Shown: piece after piece, positions 11,781-23,154 of the stretch | How the letters are laid out: the number at the start of each line of letters is the position of its first letter | Position numbering within the stretch: position 1 is the first letter of the stretch | DNA from: Brugia malayi | Taxonomy: Eukaryota > Nematoda > Chromadorea > Rhabditida > Onchocercidae | Reading direction: 5' to 3' | Assembly: GCF_000002995.4 (NCBI RefSeq) | Contig: NW_025062476.1 | Location: 62,001 to 126,000 of the forward strand | Length of the DNA stretch: 64,000 nt | Translations under genes and position numbers: made by a program | The notes under the pieces: model-generated | What the model was told of the DNA's origin: nothing | The model's input: the letters and a program-made list of their open reading frames with translations, nothing else | Databases searched by the model: none

Positions 11781-14560
11781 TGATACTAACGAATAGTAGA
11801 ACTTCTTACCTAGTTTTATCTGCAAATACCCGCATAAATTATGGGATTTTTGTAAATGTATTATTTAAATTTGAAATAAAAATTAATTTCAATTGTAAGA
11901 ATGAATTAAAATCGTGAAAAATTAAAAATTTAATTAATTTTGCTAATAAAATATTGATTGAAACTTAATTTCTAAAGTTTATTTTATTATTTTTGCTGGT
12001 CAAATGACCATGGTGTGTGTGACCAGTATCCATGCAATGCATATAAATTAATCAATTAAGTTCAAAATATCTATTTGTTTTAAGGAATTGAAATTTTTCA
12101 ATATTTTATCATTTAATTAAAATAAATTTTTGGTATTATTAGAATTTATTTTATAGTTTAACATGCAAAATTCTAATAAATTATTGTTTTTTCATAAAAT
12201 TTAAAATTTGAAATTTGAAACAAAAATTAATTATAATTGCAAGAAAGAATTGAAACCGTTACAAATTAAAAATTTAATTAATTTTGCTATCAAATATTGA
12301 TTGGAACATAATTTTTAAAGTTTGATTTATTATTTATGTTGATCAAATGTCCAACCGTAAATGACCAGTACCTGTATAGTGCATAAAAATCAATCAATTA
12401 TGTTCAAAATATTTACTTTTTCTAATGAATATATATTTTTAACAGTTTTAACATTTAATTAAATTGAAATTTGACAACACCGGCATTTATTTCATAGTTT
12501 AATATGCAAGAACTTTTAATAATTACACAATTTTCTTAAATTATGGTATTTAAATTTGGAAAATAAATTAATTACAATTGTAAGAATGAAATAAAACCCT
12601 TACAAACAAAGAATTTAATTAATTTTGCTAATAAAATATTGATTAAAAGTTATTTATTAAAGTTTTTGTTTAATATTTTATGCCGACCAAATGACCACAC
12701 CGTGATTGACCAGTACCTATGCAACGCTTATAAATTAATCAATCAAGTTCAAATTATCTAGTTTTTTTAATGATTTCATTTTTTTTAATATTTTAGCACT
12801 TAATTAAAATAAATTTTTGACATTACTGCAATTTATTTTACAATTTATTATACAAAACCTTAAAAAAATATTGAATTTTCTTAAAATTTGATATTTAAAT
12901 TTGAAATAAAAATTAATTTCAATTGTAAGAATGAATTAGAACAGTGGCAAATTAAAATTTTAATTAATTTTGCTTCTAAAATATCATTCAGAACTCAATT
13001 TCTAAACTTGATTTTATTATTTTTGCTGTTCAAATGACCACACCGTAAATGACCACTACTATGGAACGCTTATAAATTATCCAATAAGTTCAAAATATCT
13101 CGTTTTTTTAATTAATTGATACTTTTTAATATTTTAAGATTTAATTAAAATTAGTTTTTGATATTAATAGAATTTATTTTATAGATTAATATGCAAAATT
13201 CGAATAAATTAATAAATTTTCATAAAATTTGATATTTAAATTCGAAATAAAAATTGATTTCAATTGTAAGAATGAATTAAAACTGTCAAAAATTAAAAAT
13301 TTAATTAGTTTTGCTATTCAAATATCGATTAAAACTTAATTTCTAAACTTGATTTTATTATTTTTGCTGGTCAAATGACCACTATGTATGCGACCAGTAC
13401 CTATGCAATGCACAAAAGTTTATCAATAAAGTTCAAAATAACCATTTTTTTTTAATGAATTAATATTTTTCAATATTTCAACATTTATTTAAAACTTGTT
13501 TTTGATATTCACTACCATTTTATTTGTAGATTAATATGCAAAATTCTTAATGAATTTTCATAAAATTTAAATTTTAAATTACAAAACTAAAATTAATTAT
13601 AGTTGTGAGAATGAATTCAAACCGTCAAAAATTAAAAATTTAAATAGTTTTGCTAATCAAATATTGATTAAAACTTTATTATTAAAGTTTATTTTAATAT
13701 TTATGCTGGTCAAATGACCACTATGTATGCGAGCAGTACCTATGCAATGCACACAAATTAATCAATTAAGTTCAAAATATCCATTTTTTTTTTTAATTAA
13801 TTAATTGATATTTTTCAAAATTTTAACATTTATTTTAAACTAGCTTTTGATATTTACTACAATTTATTTTGCAGATTAATATGCGAAATTCTAGTAAATT
13901 AATGATTTTTCATGAAATTTGAATTTTAAATTTGAAATAAAAATTAATTATATTTGCGAGAATGAATTAAAACCGTCAAAAATTAAATATTTAAATAGTT
14001 TTGCTAATCAAATATTGATTAAAACTTTATTATTAAAGTTTAATTTAATATTTATGCTGGTCAAATGATCACGATGTATGTGACCAGTACCTACGCAACG
14101 CATAAAATTCAATCAATTAAGTACAAAATATCCATTTTTTTTTTAATGTTTTGATATTTTTTAATATTTTAATATTTAATTAAGATTAAATTTGATAATA
14201 GTAGGGTTTTTTTCCCAATTTATTATGCAAAAATTCTTACAAATAATAGGATTTTTACAAAAATCAATTTTAAATTTGAAATAAAAATTAGCATTAATTG
14301 TAAAAATGAGTTAGGACTATTAAGTTCAAAGTATCCATTTTTTTAATGAATTAAAATTTTAAAATATTTTAACACTTAATTATAAATAGTTTTTGATATT
14401 GCTACAATTTATATTGTAGGTTATTATGCAAAATTCTAAGTAAATTAATGAATTTTCATAAAATATGAATCTGAAATAAAAATCAATTGTAATTGTGAAA
14501 ATGAATTAAAACCGTCAAAAATTAAAAATTTAAATAGTTTTGCTAATCAAATATTGATTA
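11781..14560 (+). repeat. Family 1 satellite array, plus orientation
   Basis: About eight monomers of roughly 310-350 bp in one orientation. The GACCAGTACC box recurs near 12021, 12366, 12708, 13048, 13391, 13731 and 14081. Monomers differ by many substitutions, so this block is older than the near-identical copies to its right. No TTAGGC core is seen in this block. Confidence 0.88.
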
Positions 14561-15424
14561 AAACTTAATTAAAATTAAAAATGATAATTTAGAACCAATT
14601 ATCTTGTTAAATGTAAGAAAACTATTACAAATTTTAAAATTTTTAAAAAATTCAAAATTCAAATTTGAAATTAAATTTAATTTAAATCCTCAAATTGAAT
14701 TAAAACCATTATTATTTGAAAGTGTTAATAGTTTTGCTGATGAATTTTTGCGCAAAACTTAATTATAAAGACACATTTTAAAATTTAAACTATAAATGAC
14801 CAGACCATATTTGTCCCGCTCTGCTGCAATGCATACAACATAATGAATTATTGCTATTTTTAGTAGCTTTGGCACTTAATTAAATTTAAAAAGGATAATT
14901 TAGAACCAATTTTCCTGTTAAATGTAAGAAAACTGTTACAAATTTTAAAATTTTTAAAAAATTCAAAATTTCAAATTGAATTAAAACCATTATTAATTGA
15001 AAGTTTTATTAGTTTTGCTGATGAATTTTTGCGCAAAACTTAATTAGAAAAGCGTATTTTAATATTTAAACTGTAAAATGGCCACACTATATATGACCCG
15101 CCCCAGTGCAATGCATACAACATAATGAATTAACTTCAAAATATTGCTATTTTTAGTAGTTTTGGCACTTAATTAAAATTAAAAATGATAATTTAGAACC
15201 AATATTCTTGTTAAATGTAAGAAAACTGTTATAAATTTTAAAATTTTTAAAAAATTCAAAATTTAAATTTGAAATTAAATTTAATTTAAATTCTCAAATT
15301 GAATTAGAACCATTATTAATTGAAAGTTTTAATAGTTTTGCTGATGAATTTTTGCGCAAAACTTGTTTACAAAAGCGTATTCTAATATTTAAACTATAAA
15401 ATGACCACACTATATATGACCCGC
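14561..15424 (+). repeat. Family 2 satellite array, plus orientation
   Basis: Three monomers of about 300 bp marked by GATAATTTAGAACCAATTTT, GTAAGAAAACTGTTACAAAT, GTTTTGCTGATGAATTTTTG and CACTATATATGACCCGC followed by GTGCAATGCATACAACATAA. Family 2 is a distant relative of family 1: both have the ATGACCACA box, the GCAATGCAT box and a similar internal order. From about 15374 rightward the sequence becomes nearly identical to the inverted partner ending at 32719. Confidence 0.88.
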
Positions 15425-15603
15425 TCTCTGCTCTAGAAAGTGAACGATTTCTACTAACTCTTCTTCTGCTTCATCAATCCCAGCAACATTATCAAATGTC
15501 ACTTTTCTCCGCTAGTCATGAGCGTAGCTTTTGATTTGCCAAAGCTTATAGCTCTGTTACCTTCTTTTTGTGTTACCTGTTTGCGTTTCTTTTAAAAGGA
15601 ACA
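15425..15603 (-). pseudogene. ftsH: FtsH protease fragment, module copy A
   Basis: Minus strand, in two frames, reads QTGNTKR, then ISFGKSKATLMTSGEK, then VTFDNVAGIDEAEEELVEIV and HFLEQ. This is the linker of the membrane AAA+ zinc protease FtsH between its second membrane helix and the Walker A motif, a segment very conserved in bacteria. FtsH degrades membrane and regulatory proteins. One frame shift separates GEK from VTFDN, and a stop precedes the SFGKSK motif. Walker A, SRH and the HEXXH zinc site are absent. The fragment ends abruptly at family 2 satellite, which marks one edge of the inserted module. Confidence 0.83.
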
Positions 15604-15830
15604 GCAACGAGCCAATAAAGATAAATGTTGGAATCTATTGGATAAGATAAGTAATCTACCAATTCACTTTTCTGTGATGACAATGTATGTGACCAGTTCC
15701 CGCACTATGCATATAAAATATTAAATTAGTTTCTAATTCTCTATTTTTTTAATATTTTTTATACTTAACTAAATTAAAATTTGATAGTCAATCTTACTTT
15801 TCTTGCTTTACATGTTTTTGTAACGTTTTG

Positions 15831-16393
15831 AATTACAGAAAATTGTGACACACTTACACCCACTACTTGTTGTGCATGTTGATCTAGGTTCCATTCTAAT
15901 CTTCATTGCATCAACACCTGCATCAACATCAATTACGTCAATCTCTTCTCTGACCATAGTTTCACATCTTTCTATACCATCCTTTTTACCAGTACCAATT
16001 GCAGCGGCAACTCTGAACCGCTCTTAAGTATCATTACATGAATTAGGGTATCTATTGCATTTCTTAATATCTTTAACTGTGATCAAATCTATAGAGTAGG
16101 AGTTTTCATCTATGACCAAAGCTTTTCTATTCTATTCTCATGCAATAGTTTCATTGCTGAAGCGCTCCCGTATTGTAACTAACTTCTCTTTTGTCATTAC
16201 CTCGGGGACTTTTATACTTTTTTCTGATTTTTTTAACCATCAACAAACCTTATATCTCTGTTAATTAAAACTCTGACTAACTTGCATTGATCAACCACAG
16301 GAATACCAAAAGATTTTTCAATAATGAAATTGCTTCTGCAACTGTTTTATCAGGGGAACAACACAGTCTGAAGTAAAAGAGTCAACAGTCAAT
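15831..16393 (-). pseudogene. guaB: IMP dehydrogenase remnant, module copy A
   Basis: Minus-strand frames give SPDKTVAEAISLLKN, IPVVDQCKLVRVLINRDIRF, PEVMTKEKLVTIRER, LVIDENSYSIDLITVKDIKK, FRVAAAIGTGKKDGIERCET and REEIDVIDVD, then GVDAMKIRMEPRSTCTTSSG. These are the two CBS domains of GuaB, the start of the second half of its TIM barrel and its active-site loop. GuaB oxidises IMP to XMP in guanine nucleotide synthesis. About 80 residues are deleted between DVIDVD and GVDAMK, the loop cysteine is still present but its glycines are changed (normally GPGSICTT), and stops and shifts occur in the CBS part. The N-terminal barrel half and the C-terminus are missing. Confidence 0.88.
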
Positions 16394-16461
16394 TGCTTAA
16401 ATAATCCATTGACTTTTTTTGCTTTCTTTTTGTACTTATGTATGAGAGACAAACTGCTTTG

Positions 16462-16533
16462 GTCAGTGTGGCTCAGTCGGTAGAGCATCAGCTTGTGGTA
16501 CTGAGTGCGGCTAGTTCGGCTCTGCTCACTCTC
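16462..16533 (+). repeat. tRNA-like head, unit 1 of copy A
   Basis: A cloverleaf can be drawn: acceptor 5 of 7 pairs; D arm GCTC/GAGC with a perfect box A (TGGCTCAGTCGG at 16469-16480); anticodon arm TCAGC/ACTGA with 4 of 5 pairs and loop TTGTGGT, giving anticodon GTG (His); T arm with loop TTCGGCT and four pairs, two of them G-T. Box B is degraded relative to GGTTCGANTCC. It resembles a tRNA-His but is not a sound tRNA gene. A bacterial tRNA-His ancestor cannot be excluded. Confidence 0.6.
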
Positions 16534-16618
16534 TTCAGGAAGATTGTTCCCTGCCTTATGATGAGTACTAAATTAGTGTGCAATTACACAGCCAGCAAAG
16601 GCTCCTTGAATAATCCGA

Positions 16619-16690
16619 GTGGGTGTGGCTCAGTTCGTAGGGCATCAGCTTGTGGCATTGAGTGCGGCTAGCTCGGCTCTGCTCGCTGCC
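16619..16690 (+). repeat. tRNA-like head, unit 2 of copy A
   Basis: Same length and layout as unit 1: GTGGGTG acceptor start, TGGCTCAGTTCG box A with one change, anticodon loop TTGTGGC (GTG), T loop CTCGGCT. The T loop has lost its first T and the 3' acceptor pairs only partly. Confidence 0.58.
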
Positions 16691-16763
16691 TCACTTAAAA
16701 TCTCCTCTGTATTATTGTGAGTCTTTAATTAGCCAACAAAAACTCCCCAAACCAACCATTTAA

Positions 16764-16837
16764 GTGGGTATTGGCTCAGTTGGTAGGACAATCAGTTTAT
16801 GGCACTGAGTGCGCTTAGTTCGGTTCTGGTCGCTCTC
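16764..16837 (+). repeat. tRNA-like head, unit 3 of copy A
   Basis: Box A TGGCTCAGTTGG is intact (16772-16783) and the T loop TTCGGTT is closest to a canonical box B. The anticodon loop is TTTATGG, so the GTG anticodon seen in units 1 and 2 is lost. The D stem is weakened (GCTC with GGAC). Confidence 0.55.
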
Positions 16838-16880
16838 CCAAATGAAATCTCCCTTGCAAAATGATGAGTCCTAAACACAG

Positions 16881-17603
16881 CAAAAACTCTCTAAATCATC
16901 TGAAAATTCCAATAAACGATTGTCAGACATGTTATGTTCAACCTACTGTCTTCATCAGATGCACCTCAACTTCTTGACTAAATTTAACGAAGTTGGTAAG
17001 GAATATAGCATTATCGTCAATAAACGCATAGGGCAGTTTATATATCTATTGCCTCTTTATTTAAAAGAAGCTTTTTTTGCCATCTTCATCTTCTATACCA
17101 AGCTTTTAGTTATTTTGTATATTTAATGCTCAGAAGTAAAATCTATTACTCCTTTAGAATCTAATTCTTCTTTTTGCTTTCGGATAACTGATAGAATATT
17201 AAATCTTCAGTAAAGTCAGGAGCAGACGATATACCAATTAGTGCTGCAATTCTTTCTGAAAGTTGGAGAGTAGTGAGCAACATCAGGCACCGTCTCATGC
17301 TTGAACCTATAATTATTTGCTTGCCGTTACGAGTTACTCTAACACAATTTTTTTGCCAATCACTCATCGTGTAATCAGTGTAATCAGCACCTGACTAACC
17401 AATAACCATGACCAAAGTAATCAAATAACACAAATGCTATATGAGTTTCTTGACAAAATTTTTAAATAGCAGCTGTTCTAATTCCGTTCATATTGAGTGA
17501 AAATCCACTGAAAAAGACTATGGAAGCTTTTTTTTTTCCTTTGTAGCTCGCAATGTGCTATGTACTTACTGTTTTCATCAAGCAAAGTAATGCTGTAATC
17601 CAT
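16881..17603 (-). pseudogene. Alpha/beta hydrolase pseudogene, module copy A
   Basis: From ATG at 17603 the minus strand reads MDYSITLLDENSKYIAHCEL, IVFFSGFSLNMNGIRTAAI, stop, KFCQETHIAFVLFDYFGHG, then 17367-17161 in one open frame with SDWQKNCVRV, GKQIIIGSSMRRCLMLLTTL and ALIGISSAPDFTEDLIFYQL. Further pieces (GVIDFTSE, EDGKKSFF, VEVHLMKT, SDNRLLEFSDDLES) finish the fold. This is a rickettsial alpha/beta hydrolase of the small serine-hydrolase type; the substrate is unknown. The nucleophile elbow GSSMGG has become GSSMRR, keeping the serine but losing the glycines. A stop after RTAAI and several shifts make it dead. The end lies next to the tRNA-like units. Confidence 0.82.
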
Positions 17604-17633
17604 GTTATTTTGGTATAGCAACCTGACTATCGT

Positions 17634-17862
17634 TTACTTGACACTCAAGTAACTGATTAGATCTGCAATTTCCTGCGGATTGAAAATATCTGCAAATGTC
17701 ATATGCGTGCCTTTTATATAGGCTTTTGAACTCTTTAAGAAGGCAAATAATTCTTCATATCTCTCTCCACTTTTGATTCTTTTCAAGCATTGCTTTTGAG
17801 TAATAATCTACCACTGCTATTTCCCACCAAGTTGCAAATACACCAAGAAGAATAGCAGCACT
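17634..17862 (-). pseudogene. Cytochrome c C-terminal fragment, module copy A
   Basis: Minus-strand frames give DYYSKAMLEKNQKW, then EELFAFLKSSKAYIKGTHM, then TFADIFNPQEIADLISYLSV and a lysine before a stop. This is the C-terminal half of a soluble class I cytochrome c of the alphaproteobacterial type, with the axial-methionine segment KGTHMTFA and the final helix. Such proteins carry electrons to terminal oxidase. The haem-binding CXXCH half is not seen. A stop or shift lies after QKWREI. The hydrolase starts about 30 bases after the stop, as expected for bacterial neighbours. Confidence 0.75.
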
Positions 17863-17920
17863 TGCGGTTGCAACAAGACAAACTCATAGCAACACTTGCT
17901 GATGACATAGAGATCATCAG

Positions 17921-17922
<2 letters not shown>

Positions 17923-17958
<36 letters not shown>
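17923..17958 (+). repeat. (CTG)12 tract, module copy A
   Basis: Twelve uninterrupted CTG units followed by CT. On the minus strand this is CAG/GCA. This is the shortest of the three allele-like tracts; the flanks are the same as in copies B and C. Confidence 0.97.
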
Positions 17959-17960
<2 letters not shown>

Positions 17961-17962
17961 AT

Positions 17963-18170
17963 TACTTAAGTCTTTCCTTCCCTCTTTTTCGTTAATGTCA
18001 TTGCGATAGCAGCAATCCTATAGCTACAAGCGCTAGCAAAGCTGAACCCACAATTCTAACTATTACTAAAAGTGACAGACCTATAAAATTGAACCCTAAC
18101 CCTACAATAGCTTAACCCTATTACACTGCCTACTACTATAATTATCCGTGCACCCCACTGAAATTCATAA
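17963..18170 (-). other. Unassigned left part of module copy A
   Basis: About 200 bp between the CTG tract and family 1 satellite. One minus-strand frame gives VRIVGSALLALVAIGLLLSQ, a membrane-type segment, then a stop. It may be a bacterial membrane protein remnant. It also holds CCCTAACCCTA (about 18093-18105), too short to call telomeric. Confidence 0.4.
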
Positions 18171-20157
18171 GAAATTTTACTCATTAAGAAATTAGAAATT
18201 TTATTAACATTCCTACTCAAATATTTTTTACAACTTAAACATTAAAGTTTAGTTTATTATCTAAATGATCAAATGACCAGCCGTAAATGACCAGTACCTA
18301 TGCAACTCTTATAAATTAATCAATTAAGTTCAAAATGCCTATTTTTTAATGAATTAATATTTTTCATTATTTTAATTTTTCATTAAAATAAGTTTTTGAC
18401 ATTACTGAAATTTATTTTACAGTTTAATATACAAAACTCTAATAAATTATTGAATTTTCATAAAATTTGATATTTATATTTGAAATAAAAATTAATTTTA
18501 GTTATAAGAATGAATTAGAGCAGTGACAAGTAAGGAATTTAATTAATTTTGCTACTGAAATATCATTCAAAACGTAATTATTAAAGATTATTTAATTATT
18601 TACGCTGATCAAATGACCACGATGTATGTGACCAGTACTATGCAATGCACACAAATTAATCAATTAAGTTCAAAATATCTCTTTGTTTTTAATGAATTGA
18701 TATTTCTCAATATTATAACATTTAACTAGATTAAATTTTGACAATTCTGGCATTTATTTCATAGTCTAATATACAAAAACTTTCAAAAATTATACAATTT
18801 TTATAAATTATGGTATTTAAAGTTGGAAAAAAAATTAATTATAATTATAAGAATGAAATAAACCTATGACAAATAAAGAATTTAATTAATTTTGCAAATA
18901 AAATATTGATTAAAAGTTAATTATTAAAGTTTATTTTATTATTAGTGTTGGTCAAATGACTACACCGTAAATAACCAGTGCTATGGAACGCTTATAAATT
19001 AATCAATTAAGCTCAAATTATCTATTTTTTTTTTAAAGAATTGATATTTATAATATATTAACATTTAATTAAAATAAATTTTGACAATACAGGGATTCAT
19101 TTTACTGTTTAATATACAAAACCCTAATAAATCATTGAATATTCATAAAATATGATATTTAAATTTGAAATAAAAATTAATTTTAATTGTGAGAATGAAT
19201 TAAAACCGTCAAAAATTAAAAATTTAATCAATCCCGCTAGTCAAATATTGATTGAAATTTCATTTTTAAAGTTTACTGAATTATTTATGCTGATAAATTG
19301 ACCAACTGTAAATGACCAGTACCCTTGCAATGCATATAAATTAATCATTTAAGCTCAAAATATCTAACTTTTTTAATGAATATATATATATATATATTTT
19401 AACAGTTTTAACATCTAATTAAAATTTGTTATTACTAGAAATTGTTTCGTAGTCTAATATACAAAATATGCTCTGATTCATTGCAAATCATAAAATTTTC
19501 ATAAAATTCGATCTTAAGATTTCAAATAAAAATTAATTTTAGCTGCAGAAATGAATTAAATCTGCGACAAACCAAAAATTTTATTAATTTCACTTCTCGA
19601 ATATTAAAAAAAAAACTAAGTTATTAAAGTTTATTTTCTTATTTATGTTGTCAATTGACCACACCGTAAGTGACCGGTACGTATGCAACGCATAAAATTA
19701 ATCAATTTAGTTCAAAATAACTAATTTTTTTTAATGAAATGATATTTTTTAATAGTTTTAATAGTTTTAATTGATATTTTAACAATTGAGTTCAAAATAA
19801 TAATTGATATTTTTAATAATAATTGATAATTTTTAAAAACAAACAAAAACTAATTTTAGCTGCAGAAATGAATTAAATCCACGACAAATTAAAAATCTTA
19901 TTAATTTCACCTCTCAAATATTAAAAAAAAAACTTAGTTATTAAAGTTTATTCTCTTATTACGTATGCAACGCATAAAATTAAATAACTGAGTTCAAAAT
20001 AACTAATTTTTTTTAAGGAATTGATATTTTTTAATAGTTTTAACATTTAATTAAAATCAAAATTGATAAAACTAGATATTTTTTCTCCCTTTAATATACC
20101 AAAGCTCTTGCAAATTATAAAATTTTCACCAAAATCAATATTTAGATTTGAAATAAT

Positions 20158-20200
20158 GCTTAAGCCTAAGCCTAAATATACCCTAAGCCTAAGCCTAAGC
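20158..20200. repeat. Two-armed telomere-like core
   Basis: GCTTAAGCCTAAGCCTAA, then ATATACC, then CTAAGCCTAAGCCTAAGC: about five GCCTAA units around an AT-rich centre. Confidence 0.92.
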
Positions 20201-21130
20201 ATTATTTTATTATTTAAAATGTCAAATGACCACAATGTGTGTGACCAGTTCACGCACTATGCGAATATAATAATCAATTTTTTTTTTATTCAATGATATT
20301 TTTTAATAGTTTTAACATCCTCTGAAATTAAATTTTGATAATAGTAGAACTTCTTACCTAGTTTTATATGCAAATACCCGTATAAATTATGGGATTTTTG
20401 TAAATGTATTATTTAAATTTGAAATATAAATTAATTTTAATTGTAAGAATGAATTAAAACCGTCAAAAATTAAAAATTTAATCAATCCCGCTAGTCAAAT
20501 ATTGATTGAAATTTCATTTTTAAAGTTTACTGAATTATTTATGCTGATAAATTGACCAACTGTAAATGACCAGTACCCTTGCAATGCATATAAATTAATC
20601 ATTTAAGCTCAAAATATCTAACTTTTTTAATGAATATATATATATATATATTTTAACAGTTTTAACATCTAATTAAAATTTGTTATTACTAGAAATTGTT
20701 TCGTAGTCTAATATACAAAATATGCTCTGATTCATTGCAAATCATAAAATTTTCATAAAATTCGATCTTAAGATTTCAAATAAAAATTAATTTTAGCTGC
20801 AGAAATGAATTAAATCTGCGACAAACCAAAAATTTTATTAATTTCACTTCTCGAATATTAAAAAAAAAACTTAGTTATTAAAGTTTATTTTCTTATTTAT
20901 GTTGTCAATTGACCACACCATAAGCGACCGGTACGTATGCAATGCATCGAATTAATCAATTGAGTTCAAAATAACTAATTTTTTTTATGAATTGACATTT
21001 TTTAATAGTTTTAACATTTAATTAAAATCATAATTGATAAAACAAGAAATTATTTTCCCGTTTAATATACAAAAACTCTTTTCCAAATTATAAAATATTC
21101 ACCAAAATCAATGTTTAGATTTGAAATAAA

Positions 21131-21173
21131 GCTTAAGCCTAAGCCTAAGTATACACTAAGCCTAAGCCTAAGC
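21131..21173. repeat. Two-armed telomere-like core, GTATACAC centre
   Basis: Same layout as 20158-20200, with centre GTATACAC instead of ATATACCC, so a distinct sub-variant. Confidence 0.92.
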
Positions 21174-21550
21174 ATTATTTTATTATTTAAGATGTCAAAT
21201 GACTACAATGTTCAAGCACTATGCGTATATAATAATCAATTTTTTTTTATTAAATGATAATTTTTAATAGTTTTAACATCCTTTAAAATTAAATTTTGAT
21301 CATAATAAGACTTCTTACCTAGTTTAATATGCAAATACCTGTACAAATTATGGGAATTTTATAAATGGGTTATTTAAATTTGAAATATAAATTTATTTTA
21401 ATTGTAAGAATGAATAGGAATCGTGATAAATTAAAAATTAAATTAATTTTGCCAATAAAATATTGATTGAAACTTAACCTCTAAAGTTTATTTTATTATT
21501 ATTGCAGGTCAAATGACCACGATGTGTGTGACCGGCACCTATGCAACGCA

Positions 21551-22690
21551 TAAAACTGCAATGCATATAACATAATGAATTAACTTCAAAATATTGCTAT
21601 TTTTAGAAGTTTTGGCACTTAATTAAAATTAAAAATGATAATTTAGAACCAATTTTCATGTTAAATGTAAGAAAACTGTTATAAATTTTAAAATTTTTAA
21701 AAAATTCAAAATTTAAATCTGAAATTAAATTTAATTTAAATTCTCAAATTCAATTAGAACCATTATTAATTGAAAGTTTTAATAGTTTTGCTGATGAATT
21801 TTTCCGCAAAACTTAATTATAAAAGCGTATTTCAATGTTTAAACTATAAAATGACCACACTATATATGACCCGCCCCAGTGCAATGCATACAAAATAATG
21901 AATTAACTTCAAAATATTGCTATTTTTAGTAGTTTTGGCACTTAATTAAAATTAAAAATGATAGAACCAATTTTCATGTTAAATGTAAGAAAACTGTTAT
22001 AAAATTTAAAATTTTTAAAAAATTCAAAATTTAAATTTGAAATTAAATATAATTTAAAATGAATTAGAACTCAAATTGAATTAGAACTATTATTATTGAA
22101 AGTTTTAATAGTTTTGCTGATGAATTTTTGCGCAAAACTTTTTTACAAAAGCGTATTTCAATGTTTAAACTATAAAATGACCACACTATATATGACCCGC
22201 CCCAGTGCAATGCATACAAAATAATGAATTAACTTCAAAATATTGCTATTTTTAGAAGTTTTGGCACTTAATTAAAATTAAATATGATAATTTAGAACCA
22301 AATTTTCTTGCTAAATGTAAGAAAACTGTTACAAATTCTAAAATTTTTAAAAAAATCAAATTTAAATTTGAAATTAAAATAAATTTGAAATTGAATTGAA
22401 ATTAAATTTTAAATTCTCAAATTGAATTAAAACCATTATTAATTGAAAGTATTAATAGTTTTGCTGATGAATTTTTTCGCAAAACTTAATTACAAAATCG
22501 TATATTAATATTTAAACTATAAAATGGCCACACCATATATGACCCGCCCCAGTGCAATGCATATAACATAATGAATTAATTTCAAAATAATTTAATTTCT
22601 CAAATTGAATTAAAACCATTATTAATTGAAAGTTTTAATAGTTTTGCTGATGAATTTTTCTGCAAAACTTAATTACAAAAGCGTATTTCA
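21551..22690 (+). repeat. Family 2 satellite in arm A
   Basis: Four monomers, the last truncated at about 22690, where the sequence jumps into inverted family 1 (TTTTGTACTTAATTGATTGA). Confidence 0.85.
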
Positions 22691-23111
22691 ATGATATTTT
22701 GTACTTAATTGATTGAATTTTATGCGTTGCGTAGGTACTGGTCACATACATCGTGGTCATTTGACCAGCAAAAATAATAAAATAAACTTTAAAAATTAAG
22801 TTTTGATCAAAATTTTATTAGCAAAATTAATTAAATTTTTAATTTTTCACGATTTTAATTCATTCTTACAATTAAAATTAATTTATATTTCAAATTTAAA
22901 TAATACATTTACAAAAATCCCATAATTTATACGGGTATTTGCATATAAAACTAGGTAAGAAGTTCTACTATTATCAAAATTTAATTTCAGAGGATGTTAA
23001 AACTATTAAAAAATATCATTGAATAAAAAAAAAATTGATCATTATATTCGCATAGTGCGAGAACTGGTCACATATATTGTGGTCATTTGACATTTTAAAT
23101 AATAAAATAAT

Positions 23112-23154
23112 GCTTAGGCTTAGGCTTAGGGTATATTTAGGCTTAGGCTTAAGC
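23112..23154. repeat. Telomere-like core, inverted
   Basis: TTAGGC orientation; mirror partner of 24834-24876. Confidence 0.92.

Larger units (their letters stand above)
16455..16918 (+). repeat. SINE-like trimer of tRNA-headed units, copy A
   Basis: Three tandem units of about 150 bp. Each begins with a tRNA-like head and continues with a related tail containing ATGATGAGT(C/A)CTAAA-like sequence and CAAAAACTC-like sequence. The trimer lies on the strand opposite to the bacterial genes, between the end of the hydrolase and the start of the guaB remnant, so it may have inserted into the module before the module was copied three times. Tails differ by indels, so unit tripling is older than module amplification. 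Confidence 0.65.
18171..21550 (+). repeat. Family 1 satellite in arm A
   Basis: About ten monomers in plus orientation, including two with two-armed GCCTAA cores. A block of about 0.6 kb is itself duplicated: 19200-19640 and 20455-20890 are nearly identical (AATGAATATATATATATATA and the following 250 bases). Confidence 0.85.

Noticed and set aside
15845..16027. Sixty-codon plus-strand frame (also minus at 32066 and 42408)
   Set aside because: Shadow of the guaB remnant on the opposite strand.
16438..16671. Seventy-seven-codon frame over the tRNA-like units (also 31422 and 41764)
   Set aside because: It is a translation of the tRNA-like heads and has no protein family features.
20063..20296. 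Repeated 77-codon and 68-codon frames (also at 23016, 24739, 27692, 38079 and on the opposite strands)
   Set aside because: They lie wholly within family 1 satellite monomers, occur on both strands at once and include the TTAGGC core (KPKPKYTLSLSL). They are satellite frames, not genes.
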